Below, piece after piece: positions 14,137 to 26,852 of a stretch of DNA of 64,000 bases (the stretch's first letter is position 1; each line of letters starts with the position of its first letter). Location of the stretch: contig CM060193.1 of NCBI GenBank assembly GCA_030549335.1, positions 49,247,891-49,311,890 on the forward strand, read 5' to 3'. The position numbers and the translations under genes were made by a program. This stretch comes from Pontederia crassipes (lineage: Eukaryota; Streptophyta; Magnoliopsida; Commelinales; Pontederiaceae). Under the pieces are notes generated by a model, which did no database searches, was not told the DNA's origin, and was given only the letters and a program-made list of their open reading frames with translations.

Positions 14137-15851
14137 TATAACATCCTAAAAAAAAGAATTTAAAAAAAAAAGCAAGCCCACACCCACCAAAGCCCAAGAA
14201 GCCCAGCACCTTAAATCACTATAACCCAAAAAGCAAAGCTCTCTCTCTCTCTCCTCACCAACTCATGTCGGTAGCTCCAAAATCCTACCCCCCCCCCCCC
14301 CCCCCCCCCTCCCTCCCTCCCTCCCCCCAACCTCCATACGACCACCTCAAATTTTCATTTCACTAGTGGAGCTACACTAACCCACCACCCAAGAGCTCCA
14401 TCATCTCGACAACAGCAAACTTTGTCCCCATTGCTACAGTAATCTCTCTTCCTCGTCAATCAATTTTCTATAGTAAATAACTCACTCAATTTACTGTAGC
14501 TGAACCAGGGGGGTTAGGGGAAGGAGGTCATGTTTGAGGGGATCCAAAACCCCGTTTCATATCCCTTGATGATGCTTGAGTTATAGGATTAAGAGTTGAA
14601 GATCAATTTGGATCTCCTTAGATGACATGATTAGGGTTTAAGGATGATTCACTTTGTATTACTATGTGCTTAGTTAAAGTTATTGTTTCATTGCTAATTA
14701 TGCATGGAATCATGGTGTTTCCTTTCTATCTATGTTTTAGACATGAAGAAATTTATTATCTCTATATATATAAGCATGTTTAGTTGTCTTAATGTTCTTG
14801 ATAAAATCTCCTATGTGTTTCATCCTTCTTGTGATTAGTTTAATAAATTGATAAGCTTAGATGAGATGTGTAAAGTGCTTATTATTCATGCTTGGATTAT
14901 TGTACACCTTATAGGTGTGTGCATATATGAATAAAAAATGGGAAAAATGCATAAAAGCAAGGGAGACTTTGTTTGAAGCTTGGGCACGGCCGTGTCGTTT
15001 CGTCACGGTCGTAACGCATATAGTGATGATATGCCTTAGCGTAAAATAGGTCAGATGTAGAAAAATGGCCTTATGTCACGGCCGTGACCTTGTAGTCACA
15101 CAGCCGTGATACCACATAAGGTTCTATCACGGACGTGCAAGTACGAAAAGAGGAAAATTAGTCGGCATAATTCGAAGTATGTATGACCTTAAACAAGATT
15201 AAAACATGCAACATGTATTGAATGATTGTTTGCAATGATGAATGTAATTAAAAGATGGATTGGTACGAAGGTACCTTATTGTAATCGTGGAGGGGAACAA
15301 AGTCTTCACTAGCTAACTTAAGTGATGTGTTCCTGATGGAAGTAATGTCGGCCCATCGTGATTTGTACTTCCAATGGGACACAAATATCCTATCTAGTCA
15401 AGTCGCGGAGAGAAATCCTTTACACCTCATGGATCCGTGCAAGTATGAATGAGGCATAAGTTCGACAGTGAGAGCCTCATTACGGAGGCATTGCACATGT
15501 GATGGTCAGGCTACGGTCCAAGTTATCTTATCGTCTTTTATATTATGATGATGGACTCTTAGTGAGTCAAGTATGTATGGCCTATGGGCCTTTGAGTCAT
15601 TTACTTTTATTTGACCTCATTTATGTATGATGAACCCTATGTTGTGTCTTACATTAGAACCTATGTGGCTGATGGGCTAGATATGTCATCTTGGAATTTT
15701 ATTACCTTATGAAGTCTTCCACTGTGTTTTATGTTATTGGACTTTATTATTATTATGTTTTCTGTTGCAATGTTTATGTAACTAGGTTATGGAAATTAAC
15801 ACTGCCTAGGTTTCGACAACTAAATTGGGGCTGAATTTTGGGGACGTTACA
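14137..15851 (+). repeat. 3' LTR of gypsy element 1, internally deleted
   Basis: It begins TATAACATCC, shortly after the purine-rich TTTAAGGAGAATA, and ends GGGGACGTTACA. Compared with the 5' LTR it lacks several blocks: about 85 bp corresponding to 4855-4940, about 250 bp from the palindrome-rich part, and about 500 bp corresponding to roughly 6088-6585. The short TC tract and the GGAAGTA...TACTTCC inverted repeat (15338-15344 and 15366-15372) are kept. Confidence 0.8.
14288..14327. repeat. Poly-C / CCCT tract in LTR
   Basis: A homopolymeric C run of about 20 followed by CCCT units, absent from the 5' LTR. The exact length may be an assembly artefact. Confidence 0.8.
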
Positions 15852-15856
15852 CGTGA

Positions 15857-16154
15857 AGGTGACCAAAGTTAATTTATGGATGGAGGGTCAAGCTCATGAC
15901 GAAGTGTTGCAGATGCTTATGTCTAATAAGTTATAATTGAACATTGATTGTATGTATTGAACTTTTTAGGCATTGAGATCCCATGGCTTATTAATTGAGA
16001 GGATGTCATATATTTAGTGTAAAGTTTTAATTTATCATGAATTTCAGTAAAATATTAAAGTCTTCTATTGTTGATCAAAGTATGGCGAACGGGCTAACGG
16101 TGCGAAATTGCCCTAAATGACCAAAACTTTTAGGGTGGATTTTGGGTCGTTACA
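15857..16154 (+). mobile_element. Right piece of the older LTR split by gypsy element 1
   Basis: It ends with ACTTTTAGGGTGGATTTTGGGTCGTTACA, the typical end of this LTR group, and starts where the target duplication of element 1 ends. It contains no gene. Confidence 0.5.
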
Positions 16155-16800
16155 CAAAGTGCAGGACAACGTCAAAGCCTATAGATCCAAGGTCGTCGGA
16201 GCAAAGAGATCGCATTGGCGATGAGATCATAGCGAAATCACTAGTCGTTGTAGGTCGGAGAGAGAGAGAGAGAACCCAAGAGAGAAAATGACTTAGGTTG
16301 GACGGGATTTCTTGTCTAAACTCGAATATCTCACGATATCAATTTGAACCATCGAATCCAAATCGAAGATCCAAACAGAAACTTATGATCTGTGCCTTAG
16401 ATCTTCGAATGGACGATTGAAATTGTGCGCAACCCATGCGATCAAAGGGTGTTTGTCCCATTATATATATATATATATTTGATAAGTAAAATCTTAGGAT
16501 TCTTGATCGATTTTCGATCTTGTGACCTTCTAGGTGTAAAATCTTGATATTGAAAATTGCACTTTGAAACAATCAAAGACATGAAAATAACTTGGGTTAA
16601 TAAATCCAATTAGTTCTTTAAAAGATTGTTGACTCAGTTTTACTAAATTCTTTTTCACAGCATAACCACCCCTCGAAGAAAAAGGGCACAAGCTGAGTGC
16701 CATATGGAGTTTTGGTTTGAGCATATGATTATTTCCAAACAATTTTTTTTCATGCAAAACAATTCAATCTTAAAAAACTAAAAAACATGTCAACTTAAAC
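16155..16800. other. No gene seen
   Basis: AT-rich DNA between the older LTR end and the CACTA element. It contains short (GA)n and (TA)n tracts near 16260-16273 and 16461-16478. ORFs are short and lack recognisable domains. Confidence 0.5.
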
Positions 16801-17290
16801 CACTACAAGAAAACAAAGTCTTCTGTGACGTAAAATATCGTCACAAAAAATATACTTTTCGTCACTAATAGTTTTCTGTGATAAGTCTGTGATGAATCAT
16901 TTTCGTCACTAAATTTTGACCCACAAATTGCCTTGTAACAGAATTCTTTTGTCACAAAATTATTTGTGACTATTCATACGATCACAATATCAAAAAGAGA
17001 TCGTCACAACTTATAAATAAATAAAATAAAAAAGCAATAAATCCATCACAATTGTGATAATTTTGTGATGTAATTTTGATGAAATATTTGTGACAAATAT
17101 TTATTGTAATAAATATATGATGAATTTATCATACTAATTTGTGACAATATTGTGACAAATTTGTGATGATATTTATTCTTGAAATTTGTGACAATTCTTC
17201 GCTTTGACGGAATTGTGATAAATCTTTATATCAATTCGATAATTAGCTTTATGGTGATATTATGACAAATTTTTTAACGATTCAATATAA
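16801..17290. repeat. CACTA terminal and subterminal repeats (left end of 16801-28698)
   Basis: After CACTACAAGAAAAC come dense TTTGTGAC, GTCACAA and TTGTGATGA motifs in both orientations, as at the opposite end. Confidence 0.75.
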
Positions 17291-17559
17291 TTTTTCTTGA
17301 ATATATTTATTTCAAAGCATTGATTATACTTTAAAGGACACAAAAAGGCAAATTCACTACAGGAGCTTTTGTGATTCAAAGATAACTTGAAACATGTTCT
17401 CCACCTTACAATATAATCTTATCATTCAAATAATTTTTCCATTGCTTGATCATCATCGTCATTTCTTCATGCAAATTCAACCAAACCTATAATAAAAAAA
17501 TATATTCAAAAGTAAAGTCAAATATAAATATTTCAAAAGAAAAGGATTTATTACTACAT

Positions 17560-18270
17560 CACATTAAATAAGTAAAATTTATAACCACAAGAAGATGACT
17601 CTATTTCCTTGTTGAGTCATTTGCAATACAATCGCACAAACATATTCTTCCATTTCCTTTTTGAAGGCATTCTTGTTACTCTTGTTGCAACTCTTGCCAT
17701 ACTTCCTCAAGCACTTCTTCTTGTCCAAGGTTGTTTTGTTCAACAATGATTGATAATATTGCCTTGCACCAAATCCATATTATCTAATTGTTTTCATACA
17801 TATTTTGCCTGAAAATAAATGGAGTAAGAAAAAATAACTTTGGCAAAATTATGTGATATACAAGAATATACAAGAAGTTTTCATTGAATCGCTCATGATA
17901 GTAAGTTTGAGTAACATATTAGGTAAGAAACCAAACATATAAAAAATGAACAAATTTAGTTTCACAAATGTAAATAAGCTAATCTTGAAATTTTAAAAAT
18001 CAATGCTATAAATGTTGACTTGTCACATTTAAGTATAATTAGATTTCCATCTACTTCATCATTAGGTGGATCAGCGCCATGATTCTCGCCCCTCGTTCTT
18101 GATGAGGTTGATCCATTCACTTGGAAAGACACTGAAACCATGATAGTTAGAGGGGCTGAACATGTCCAACCCTTTCCAAAATTTTCTTCATTATCTCTGC
18201 TCGAGCCAATTCCTCGCCCTCGCCATCACCCTCTACGCGATGCACCGCCTCTCGCATTATCCTTCAAAAA
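17560..18270 (-). pseudogene. Probable remnant of the CACTA transposase gene 3' region
   Basis: Read on the minus strand, 17620-17760 gives a Glu/Gln-rich end (NNLGQEEVLEEVWQELQQE, then stop) and about 18060-18110 gives STSSRTRGENHGADPPND. Low-complexity, charged C-terminal stretches of this kind are usual in plant CACTA ORFs. There is no catalytic domain and exon limits cannot be set, so the call depends mostly on position inside the element. Confidence 0.35.
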
Positions 18271-18666
18271 AAGAAAATGAAGCCATTAAACATTCCAAAA
18301 ATTAATGAATTCTAAAATAAATTATTAATCACATGATTAATAATAAAATCATAAAAGAATATTTTTATAGAATAATTAATAAATAATTGAATTATCAAGA
18401 ACATTAAAACAATAAATTCTTCATAAATTACCTGGTTGTTTACACTTTCCAATATGCATGTAACAAACCATTTTTCTGATCACAGGCATGTGGCATTTAT
18501 TTTTTGGCTTCCATTCTTTTATTCCTTTTGCTTGAGAAAATCTGGTTATGCAGGATAAAAAAGGACTTGACCCTATACATTTACTTTACAATTGCCTATT
18601 AGAATTTTGGGCTTAGAAAAGTATGCACATAAAAAACACATGCGCCTAATCTTATCAAGTTAATGG

Positions 18667-19157
18667 CTACCTAGTGCAATAGCATTTGACACACGCGAGC
18701 AGGGGTTGCTGCCGAGGCCCAGCGCGCTCACACAGGCATGTGCTCACATGAGCGGTACATTCAGGGGCACTACAGGTGTTGCAGTGCGCCTCAGCCACGC
18801 GAGCGCGAGGTGCAACCATGCAAGCTATCTGCTTATGGGCACGCGAAGCATTAGGGATGCCTACACTGGTGCGTGGGGCGACACCAAGGGCCCTACATGC
18901 GCTCACGGCGCACCAGCGACGGTGCGCACGAGCAGGGTGACACAAGCGACCGAGCACATGCACCAGGTCGCTGGCGGCGACCCTTGCATGCGTAGGGGCC
19001 ACTGCTGAACTTAGGCCCCCGCGCACGATCGTCTCCGGCTCCCGCACCCGTGCAATGGTCGCCAGCGGCGCCCTACCCGGACGTAGAGGCCAGCAGTTCC
19101 GTGCGTGCATGCAAGGGTCATCTCATGCCCCTGCCAAGTGGTTGGCGATGTCCTGTC
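18667..19157. repeat. GC-rich CACTA block, left remnant
   Basis: GC-rich and CpG-rich sequence rich in GCGCTCAC, GGCGGCGACCC, GCATGC and CAGGGGTC phrases, related to the block at 8045-8645. It is cut by the LTR element starting at 19158. Open frames on both strands are composition artefacts. Confidence 0.65.
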
Positions 19158-19268
19158 TGTCACGAAGTCATTCTCGGACACTAAATCACGTGCGGTGACT
19201 AGGCATATAGGCATCTAGTCAAGTCTATTTTGAATAGCAGCGGAAGATTTATGAACGAGATGACTATT

Positions 19269-21924
19269 TGATCGTGAAATTGAGGAGTATAGTGATAACT
19301 TGCTAATTTTAGCGTCAAAAGTGTGATTTTTTAATTTTTAATTCAACTCCCTAATTCACTCTCTATTGCAAGTATACAGGTCAATTGTAATATATTCAAA
19401 TGTCACATCCATAGTGATTTGAAGCCAAAGACTCCCTAAAATAATCTAGACCAGCCTTAACTAAAGTTACAATTTCAAGAAGTTGAAGGAAAGTGGAAAC
19501 AGATTTTTGACTATGACAAAATGATAACTGAATTTGAACTTTTGAAAATTTATCTAAACTAAATTATAAATGCTAAATTAAAGGCTAAAAGGGTTTATCT
19601 ATCAATGAGAAAAGTTCTCCTAGGAGTTGGGGTTCATCTAATTTAATTATGAATGGAATGGAATAAGTTATCAATATTTGTCAATTTTAACTCAACTTGA
19701 AATGGCATGTTATCACAGCACAATTAAACCAGGACTAATTATCATATTTTCATATGATTGATTAGTCAAGTTGAATTAGAAGATGTCCTTACTGAAATCA
19801 AGTTAAAATTGAGCTCAAATTCAAATTCCTTGCTGATTTTTGACAATTTAGTGAAATCTGAAATGATAACAATTAATTGCACTTTGAACATGAAGGGATT
19901 ACTTCAATTGATTAAACAAGAGTAAAATTAATCCAATATTAGTGCTAATGCTTCTTGGTTTATCTCTAAACTACAAGAGAATTTTAAATCAGCCTTTCAG
20001 CTACAAATGGAAATGAAATCCACATTATCATTAATAAATTAGATAAAATCAGCACACGTTTCACATTGGAGTTCAGCACATGCCATTGCTTCCTGGTCCA
20101 TCTCTAAACAACAAGAAAATCTTAAGTTCACTCTTCAGTGATTAATGGATTCAGAGGTTTAACAATAACAGGGCAGAACTCTACAGATTTCAGAAAAATC
20201 AGAATTCAAAAATCAACAATGGAAATTCAGAAACCAACAATGCAAAATTTGCAACAATTCAGGGATTGAAATCTTGAAAATACCATTGTCTCTTGATTCA
20301 TTTTTTAACAAGAATGAAATCATAAGCAACCTCTCAGTTATAATTTCAATGAGTCTCCATAATGGTAAAAACAGATTTCAACAATTCAGGAATCAGAAAT
20401 CAGAAAAATCAAAATTCAGAAATTAGAAAATCAAATTCCTAATTGTGATTGAATCTAGAAACTTGCCATTGGTTCTTGATTCATTTCTGAACAAGGAGTA
20501 GATCAAAGGACAACCTCAGTTGTAGATACAAATAGGATCTCACAATGTCAACAACAGATTCATACAAAATAGATTTCAGAAACAGAAATCAGAAATGCAA
20601 AACCAGAAATTAGAACTTGATTCAGTGCAAGAAATCAGAATTATCCATATCCCATCCACAATTAAACTAGACTACTACCATATTATAGGATAAATGAAGT
20701 TTAGCTCCTCATAATTACAAAGCTTGATACATAATAGAAGAAAGGATTGATATAAAACATCCTGAATCTGAAGGCTGTCGACAAAGAATCTGCAGCAGCC
20801 CCTTCAGCTCCTTTCCTTGCTTCCTTCCTGCCCAAACCCTTGCAAATGGCCAGCCCTACTTCCTCTCTAGGGTTTCTCAGCTTTTATATGTCTTCTCCTC
20901 ACCCTTGGATGCAGATGGGAAGGTTCTATTCTCTTGATTCAAGCCACCTGTCCAGTGGTCCTAAGAATCTAGCAGAAATCAGATGCCTTTTTGGACAGCT
21001 AGCAGTGGTCCCCCCCTCCTTTTTCACCTTGTGCAGCCTTGTTATACCTGCTAGAAGACCCAAAATAGCCAGCATCATAGTACTCAAATAAGATTTAAAC
21101 AAATAAGGATTAGGATAGTAGGTAATATCAGCTCTATTGTCAAATAAGATTTGGTGCTGTGCAGGAATCAAATCCTAATTTAAAAAATGATAACATCAAA
21201 GCTCGGAATGATAACTTTGCATATATCATGAAAAATGTCCAAATATGAGTGGTTCAGAGCATTGAAGGCATCAAAGGGATTAGGATGGCAAGTGAATGAG
21301 GTCAAAAATCAAATGTGGATAAGATTTCATAGGAATGATAACTTTGGTGCCAAAAACGATAACTTGATGTCATAAAAGTGATAACTTGTCATAACTTTAG
21401 TTGTGGTTATCCAAATATGATCAAATCAGAGCAACAAGGAGTTAGGACAATAATATAATGATTGTCTAATACTTTTATGTAGAATTGATAGTCTTGCACA
21501 TCGAAATGACAATTTTGCCCTAAAATGATAACTTGACACTCAAAAATGATAACTTGTGAAATGGGATGATAACTTTGCACAAGTTGAAATATGATCATCC
21601 AAATATGATTAATTCATGATGGCAAGGGATTTAGGGCAAGATAATCACTAGAAGTCAGCTCAAATGGAAAAATGATAACATGCACCTTGGAATGATAACT
21701 TGCCCAAAAAATGATAACTTGGCATAGAATTGATATATTTATGAATTTTAGCATTTCAGAATCTCTATGCACATGGAATAAGTATAAAATGAGAAAGATC
21801 AATTAGTTATCACAATCCATGCATTCCAAGTATATTTGGCCAAAAGTTGGGCAAAATAATGGCTCGATGTGGGTGAAATGAATCTAAAATATGATAAAAA
21901 TCTATTGTGATCAACTAGTTATCA
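19269..21924 (-). mobile_element. Solo long LTR, copy A (2.66 kb), nested in the LARD-like LTR
   Basis: It starts TGATCGTGAAATT and ends CTAGTTATCA, with flanks CTATT and CTATA (4-of-5 target duplication), and interrupts an LTR whose intact relatives read through at 25430-25460 and 27780-27810. It is the same family as 54776-57980. The minus orientation follows from a TATA box (TATAAAAG on the minus strand, 20881-20888). The part right of the TATA box (about 21200-21720) has some ten GATAACTT boxes. The part left of it carries four degenerate units with a short hairpin (19954-19977, 20091-20115, 20294-20314, 20475-20495). No gag-pol or second LTR is present. Confidence 0.75.
20881..20888 (-). 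promoter_or_regulatory. TATA box of solo LTR copy A
   Basis: The minus strand reads ACATATAAAAGCTG, conserved in position with the TATA box of copy B at 56931-56938. Transcription would run leftward into the hairpin-bearing region. Confidence 0.55.
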
Positions 21925-22849
21925 CTATACCGAGAGTTGTTCTTATAAGCATTCAATCACGGAAGTGACTTGAGTGTTTGACTACTCGTCATGTATCCGT
22001 GGCATTAGTGCATTGCGGCGCTAATGTAGGCGCTTGGACGCTTAAAGTCCGAAGGGGCAGTCGAAAAACCACGAGACGCCATGTAGGGACACCGATGTGG
22101 GTTGTCACGCCACGCTCAAGACCATGACACTAGAATTAAGGAAAGATTGCTTGTATTAAATATGATGAAACATAATATACATCTGGGTCTTGGAAGGCAC
22201 TAGTGAACTCCTCCCAGTGTACCGAAGATGCAAAAGACGTACCCTACGGATAACGCCACATAACTTGATCATTAATAATGATGGTCTTACAAGATAAATG
22301 CCCTAAGGGTGGATAACTTGGTGCTCCGCAATATTACGCAGTGCGGGACGGTTGCATGTCACGGGAAGACACCCCGTGACATTCTTCCCCACCAAATTCA
22401 GCGACGCCCTCGATGTCGTTGTTCGGACTTTTTCGGGGCCTTCGTTTTCAGTCTTGACTTCGCATGTCTTGTTCGGAATCCATCTTCTTTGCCTTGACTT
22501 CTACTTCACCAGCATCACGTAGCGTCAGAAATGCCCGCTCCTTGGGGTCTCATTGAGGACTCCTCCCTCAAGCCTGCTTCGCTTACTGATCCTTCGTCCA
22601 ATCCGAGTCATCACTTGAGTAGCGCCAGTGGAGTCCACCATGTGATGTCTGACTTCATCAAGCAACTATCCGTCCATCAAGTTTCTGTTGGCTTTAGCTT
22701 CTCTCAACTTGCGCAGTGTCAACTTGTTTGGTTTAGCTTCTTGAGGTGAAACAACTCTTGTATGCCTTCAGGAATAGCTCAGGGAAATAGTTGCTTCGAG
22801 GTCATGCAGAACACAATAAAGAGTCTCATCATTCGATCTGCATGACTTG

Positions 22850-23485
22850 ACTCGATGCCCTCATGTTGTATATGGCTGTGACATAAGGTCTTCCTTCCGT
22901 CGAATGCAAGGTGCGAGACCATCTCACCCTCGATGGCACAAGCCCTTTGATGATTGCATTTGTCACTTGTTTGCTTCGGGTGCTTTGGGTCGCTATGATG
23001 AGCGACAAAAGTCTCCCCACGGATGCTTCGAGATGCTCTGGGTCTCTTTGTGGGCTTGACTCGATGTCTTTATGTCGCAACTGATTACAACGTAGAGTCT
23101 TCCATCCCTCCGCCGAATGAAGAGCATAGGACCACCTCGTCCTTAGTGATCACTTGATGTTTCGACAGTCCTGGGACGGGACAAAGTTCTTTGATATAGC
23201 ACTCTATGCCTTGTCCATTTTGAGTCGCTACGGTGAGCAAAGAGAGTCTCCCCACGTTTCCATGTGGTTCAACTCACTATCTCCATGGCTGCAACGAAGA
23301 GTCCTTCATCCGTTAAGTGTAGAGTGCAGGACCACCTTACCCTTGGCCATCGTTTGATATCTCAACGGTTTGAGATGGAGCAAGGTTCGTTGATCTGACA
23401 CTCTTTACCTTGTTCACTTTGAGTCGCTATAGTGAGCAACGGGAGTCTCCCACGGATGTTGTGGTTCAACTCAATCCTCCTGCTT
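22850..23485. repeat. Three diverged tandem units of about 210 bp
   Basis: Units start near 22850, 23057 and 23276. Each contains, in order, a GTCTTCC/AGTCCTTC phrase, a GACCA(T/C)CTC/GGACCACCT phrase, GAGTCGCTA(T/C)(A/G)(A/G)TGAGC or its variant, and (A/G)AGTCTCCC(C)ACG. Confidence 0.7.
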
Positions 23486-25328
23486 TGATGGATTGTCTTT
23501 GTCTCTGGCATAAGTAGCTTCCTCTTGCGACTTGAGCTTTTCTCTCCCACCATTGCCCTTGCCCAAGGGCTTTGGTGGTATGGCACTTGTCTTGGTATGA
23601 ATGACTTGGCAGCGGCGACTAGCGAGCGGAGATTAGGCGATCCTGTCGTTCCAACTCCGTCCTAGTATAAAGCTTCAACCCCTATGCTTGATGAACGTCA
23701 ATATTGGGTCTTCATGCACTTGAGAACACTATAGGCGGAGCTCGGTGATACCTTTTACGTCCTCCTTCAACATGCCCATCTAGCTAATGCTGAAAAATGC
23801 GACCTTGACCTTTAGTCCCAACTTGTCAGGGCTTTGCATAATTGATGAACTACATTTTCCCTCTGTCCCATGTCTCAATGGGATCCATGTTTGCCACATT
23901 CTATATTGTTGTGATGATATCGCCATCATGAGTTCGCCACATCTTGTAGGTTCTTGGGATATGTCTTCTTCTGATCTTAAGACCTCCTTTGAAGGTTATG
24001 TAACACCTTTGAGTATGGACGGGATGACATCCTTGTGCTCATTCATGAAGATGATGCACCTTAGATACTCAACCGTCTGCAATCCAGATGAAGCAATGTC
24101 ATTGTGCTTATCAAAAAGATTATGTACCTTTGACATACTCGTCCACCAGGCGGCTGACCCTTGTGAAAGAGTTGTCGTTCTGGGTCTTCACGATCCATGG
24201 GGATGCTCGTGAAGACGCTCCACTTGGGTAAGCGGATTGTGGTTGGTGAACTCATGACATGAGCTCCCAACTTCACCTCCATCTCCATTCGAATGACGAC
24301 ATTGCCAGTGTGTCCTTCGAACTCTTTTTTGGACTCCGATCGTTGGAGGCTGCTTCGACTACTCGAAGCGCTGGCCGAGAGGAAAGAGCACTCCTTTCTT
24401 CGGTTGACAGTGGAAAGCTTGACAATAGCATTCCAAGGTTCGCCGATGCTCGACGCTCAAACTATTTGCCAAATTGGTCGTTGAGTTGAGGCGTCGATTT
24501 GCATTGGCATGTAGCAAGTTCGTCCCAATCCCTGATGGTTGATATCACGCCGCTTGCGGCACACACTTGACGAGGCAGGCAAGGCTGGCAGCTCGTCCCC
24601 AAATGTTTGCAAGTAATCAATGCTTTGTCCATCTGTGAAAGTCATCTTGGCGTGGCAGGCGATGTTGGCGGTATGACAAGACACTTGTGAATGATACTCC
24701 ATAGCCGAAAGGATGATGTTCCTTGGCCGAAAGGGACCATGAACCTTGATGCTTAACCTTGAGCCAACTTCTCATGTGGAACGGTTGCGCGCTTCATGTT
24801 GCATGATTGGACATGCAATGGGACGTCACAAAATACCGAGCAGCGCCAGATTGTCATAATAGTGCATGACGATAGTCCCGAATGTGACAAGGATCCTCCG
24901 AGTTACACGACACTTGTGTAAGGCGACCTCTTGGTATGGGTAGTGCAAGACCATCATGCAGAGCATATGGCCACTCTTGACGCAGCGCGACACTTCAAGA
25001 TTCCCGACTGTATACCTGGAGTGGTTGATCTATTCGAGTAAGCGACGCATGACCGTCCCGGTTAGGCGGGGCGATTAATTCGCCATCATAATGCATGACA
25101 GACATTCCTTGACACGACAAGGGTGTATGAGAAACTTACTGCGGGGCATGACTGGGCGTGCGACGAAGAAGCTTACCATGCATTTCTCGTTGGCATCTAT
25201 GATCAAAGACCATGGTATCAGTGCACTTGGGCGTAGTAGAGTTTTTGAGCGGAAGCACTGTTTCTACGCTAGAAGACTTCGCGACATAAGCGAGTCATCA
25301 TCGCATGGTGTTCCGAGCAGGATGAACT

Positions 25329-25340
25329 GCTCTGATACCA
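25329..25340 (-). other. tRNA-Met primer binding site of the LARD-like element
   Basis: The minus strand reads TGGTATCAGAGC two bases from the LTR edge (25343), complementary to the 3' end of plant initiator tRNA-Met. Confidence 0.85.
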
Positions 25341-25970
25341 TTTGTCACGGGGTCAATCTCGGACACTAGACCACGTGCGGCGACTAAGCGGATAGGCACC
25401 TAGCCAAGCCTATTTTGAGTAGCAGCAGAAGATTTATGGTCGAGACAACTATACCGAGTGTTGGACTACTCGTCATGGGTCCGTGAAATTAGTGCGTTGT
25501 GGCGTTAATGCAGGGACTTGGGTGCTTAAAGTCCTAAGGGACAGCCGAAGAACCACGAGACGCCACGTAGGGACACCGATGTGGGTTGTCATCCCACGCT
25601 CAAGGCCATGACACTAGAATTAAGGAAAGTTTGCTTGTATTAAATATGATGAAATATAATATACATTTAAGCCTCAGAAGACACTAGTGAACTTCTCCCA
25701 GTGTACCGTAAGTATATGAGTCTTATTACATATTGAAGATGCAAATGTCATACCCTACGGATAATGCTACATAACTTGATCATTCATAAAGATGACCTTA
25801 CAAGATAAATGTCTTAAGGGTGGATAACTTGGTACTCCGCAATATTACGCAGTGCGGGGCGGCTGCATGTGTTCTATAGTTTCGACGCTGAGTGGTCAAG
25901 AGCTATAAGTTGAGCGGCACTAGTGCCGCGAGGCTTCGCGCTTCGTGTCATGAAAAAATGCCTTGTGACA

Positions 25971-26133
25971 CGCTCACACAGGGGTCACCTCAGGCGCCAG
26001 TAGCGCTGCCAGCAACCCCTACGGTCGCTGGTGGCACCTTACACGTAGGCAATGGTCGACTCAGGCCGCTGCACAGTCGTTGGCGACGCCTTGAGCGCAT
26101 GCAGGGGTCGTGTCAGGACCCTGCGTGTTCAGG
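25971..26133. repeat. GC-rich CACTA block, middle remnant
   Basis: CpG-rich sequence (CAGGGGTC, CGCTGCCAGCAACCCC, CATGCAGGGGTCGTG) of the same kind as 8045-8645 and 18667-19157, lying between the LARD-like element and the mini-LTR array. Confidence 0.6.
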
Positions 26134-26778
26134 TGTAACATTCTCTACTAGCATGTGATATTATTCGCTTTGAGCCTAAGCCCGCACGATTTTCTCATGT
26201 CACACCTAGTGAATGACGTGTTCTTATATATACCCAGCATCTTTTCCGTAATTTATGCATGGAGACTAATTCAATGCATGTCTCATGCACCCTTCCCCCC
26301 CTTAGTGGACTCAACGTTCTCGTTGAGTGATCGCACTCCATCATGCACAGAGGCTCATGCGTATGTAACATTCTCCACTAGCGTGTGATATTATCCGTCT
26401 TGGCCTCAGTCCGTACGGTTTTCTCAAAATGCGTCACACCTAGTGAAGGACATGTTCCTATATATATCCAGCATATCTTTCGTGACTTATGCATGTGGGA
26501 CTAATCCAAGGCACACCTCTTACACCCTTCCCCCTTTAGGGGACTCGACGAGAACGTTGAGTGATCGCACTCCACCATACACAGAGGCTCACGCAGAGTG
26601 ATTCTGATATCATATGTAACATTCCTCACTAGCGTGTGATATTGTCCGCTTTGGGTATAAGCCCGCACGATTTTTTCTCAAAATGCGTCACACCTAGTGA
26701 AAGACATGTTCTTATATATACCCAACATCTCTCCTGTAACTTATGCATGTGAGACTAATCCAAGGCATGCCTCATACA
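26134..26778 (-). mobile_element. Tandem TRIM (mini-LTR) array: three LTRs, two internal segments
   Basis: Three LTRs of 156-164 bp, 26134-26289, 26364-26524 and 26615-26778, each start TGTAACATTC and end in CA. They are separated by internal segments of only about 75-90 bp. Read on the minus strand, the segment next to the third LTR starts TATGATATCAGA (a degenerate tRNA-Met primer site), and each segment ends in a purine tract such as AAGGGGGGGAAGGG abutting the next LTR. The flanks are TCAGG and CCAGG, a 4-of-5 target duplication around the whole array. There is no coding capacity. Confidence 0.75.
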
Positions 26779-26852
26779 CCAGGATGGGGGCAGAGCGGAC
26801 AATATCACACTGAGTATAGAGATGAGCCGCTGCGTTACTATGATACCAGGTG

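Larger units (their letters stand above)
22382..25342 (-). other. Internal region of the LARD-like element, non-coding
   Basis: Bounded by the polypurine tract and the primer site. It has no recognisable gag or pol motif. The longest ORFs (about 140 codons) look random and shift frame between repeat units. Three tandem units of about 210 bp lie at 22850-23485. Confidence 0.65.
19158..25970 (-). mobile_element. Non-autonomous (LARD-like) LTR retrotransposon
   Basis: The LTRs start TGTCACG and end GTGACA: the left LTR is 19158-22381 (with a nested solo LTR) and the right LTR 25343-25970. Just inside the right LTR, 25329-25340 read on the minus strand gives TGGTATCAGAGC, the tRNA-Met primer binding site. 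Just inside the left LTR, 22382-22393 read on the minus strand gives GGTGGGGAAGAA, a polypurine tract. Both signals fix the minus orientation. The internal region of about 3 kb has no gag or pol domain on either strand. No matching 5-bp target duplication is visible (CTGTC versus CGCTC), so the copy may be a recombinant. Confidence 0.8.

Noticed and set aside
17355..17375. CACTACAGGAGC, resembling an internal CACTA terminus
   Set aside because: No AAGAAAA continuation and no partner end; probably chance or an old internal subterminal motif.
18667..19110. 147-codon ORF on the minus strand (and a 100-codon ORF opposite)
   Set aside because: Same GC-rich CACTA block and same artefact; no start context or homologous domain recognised.
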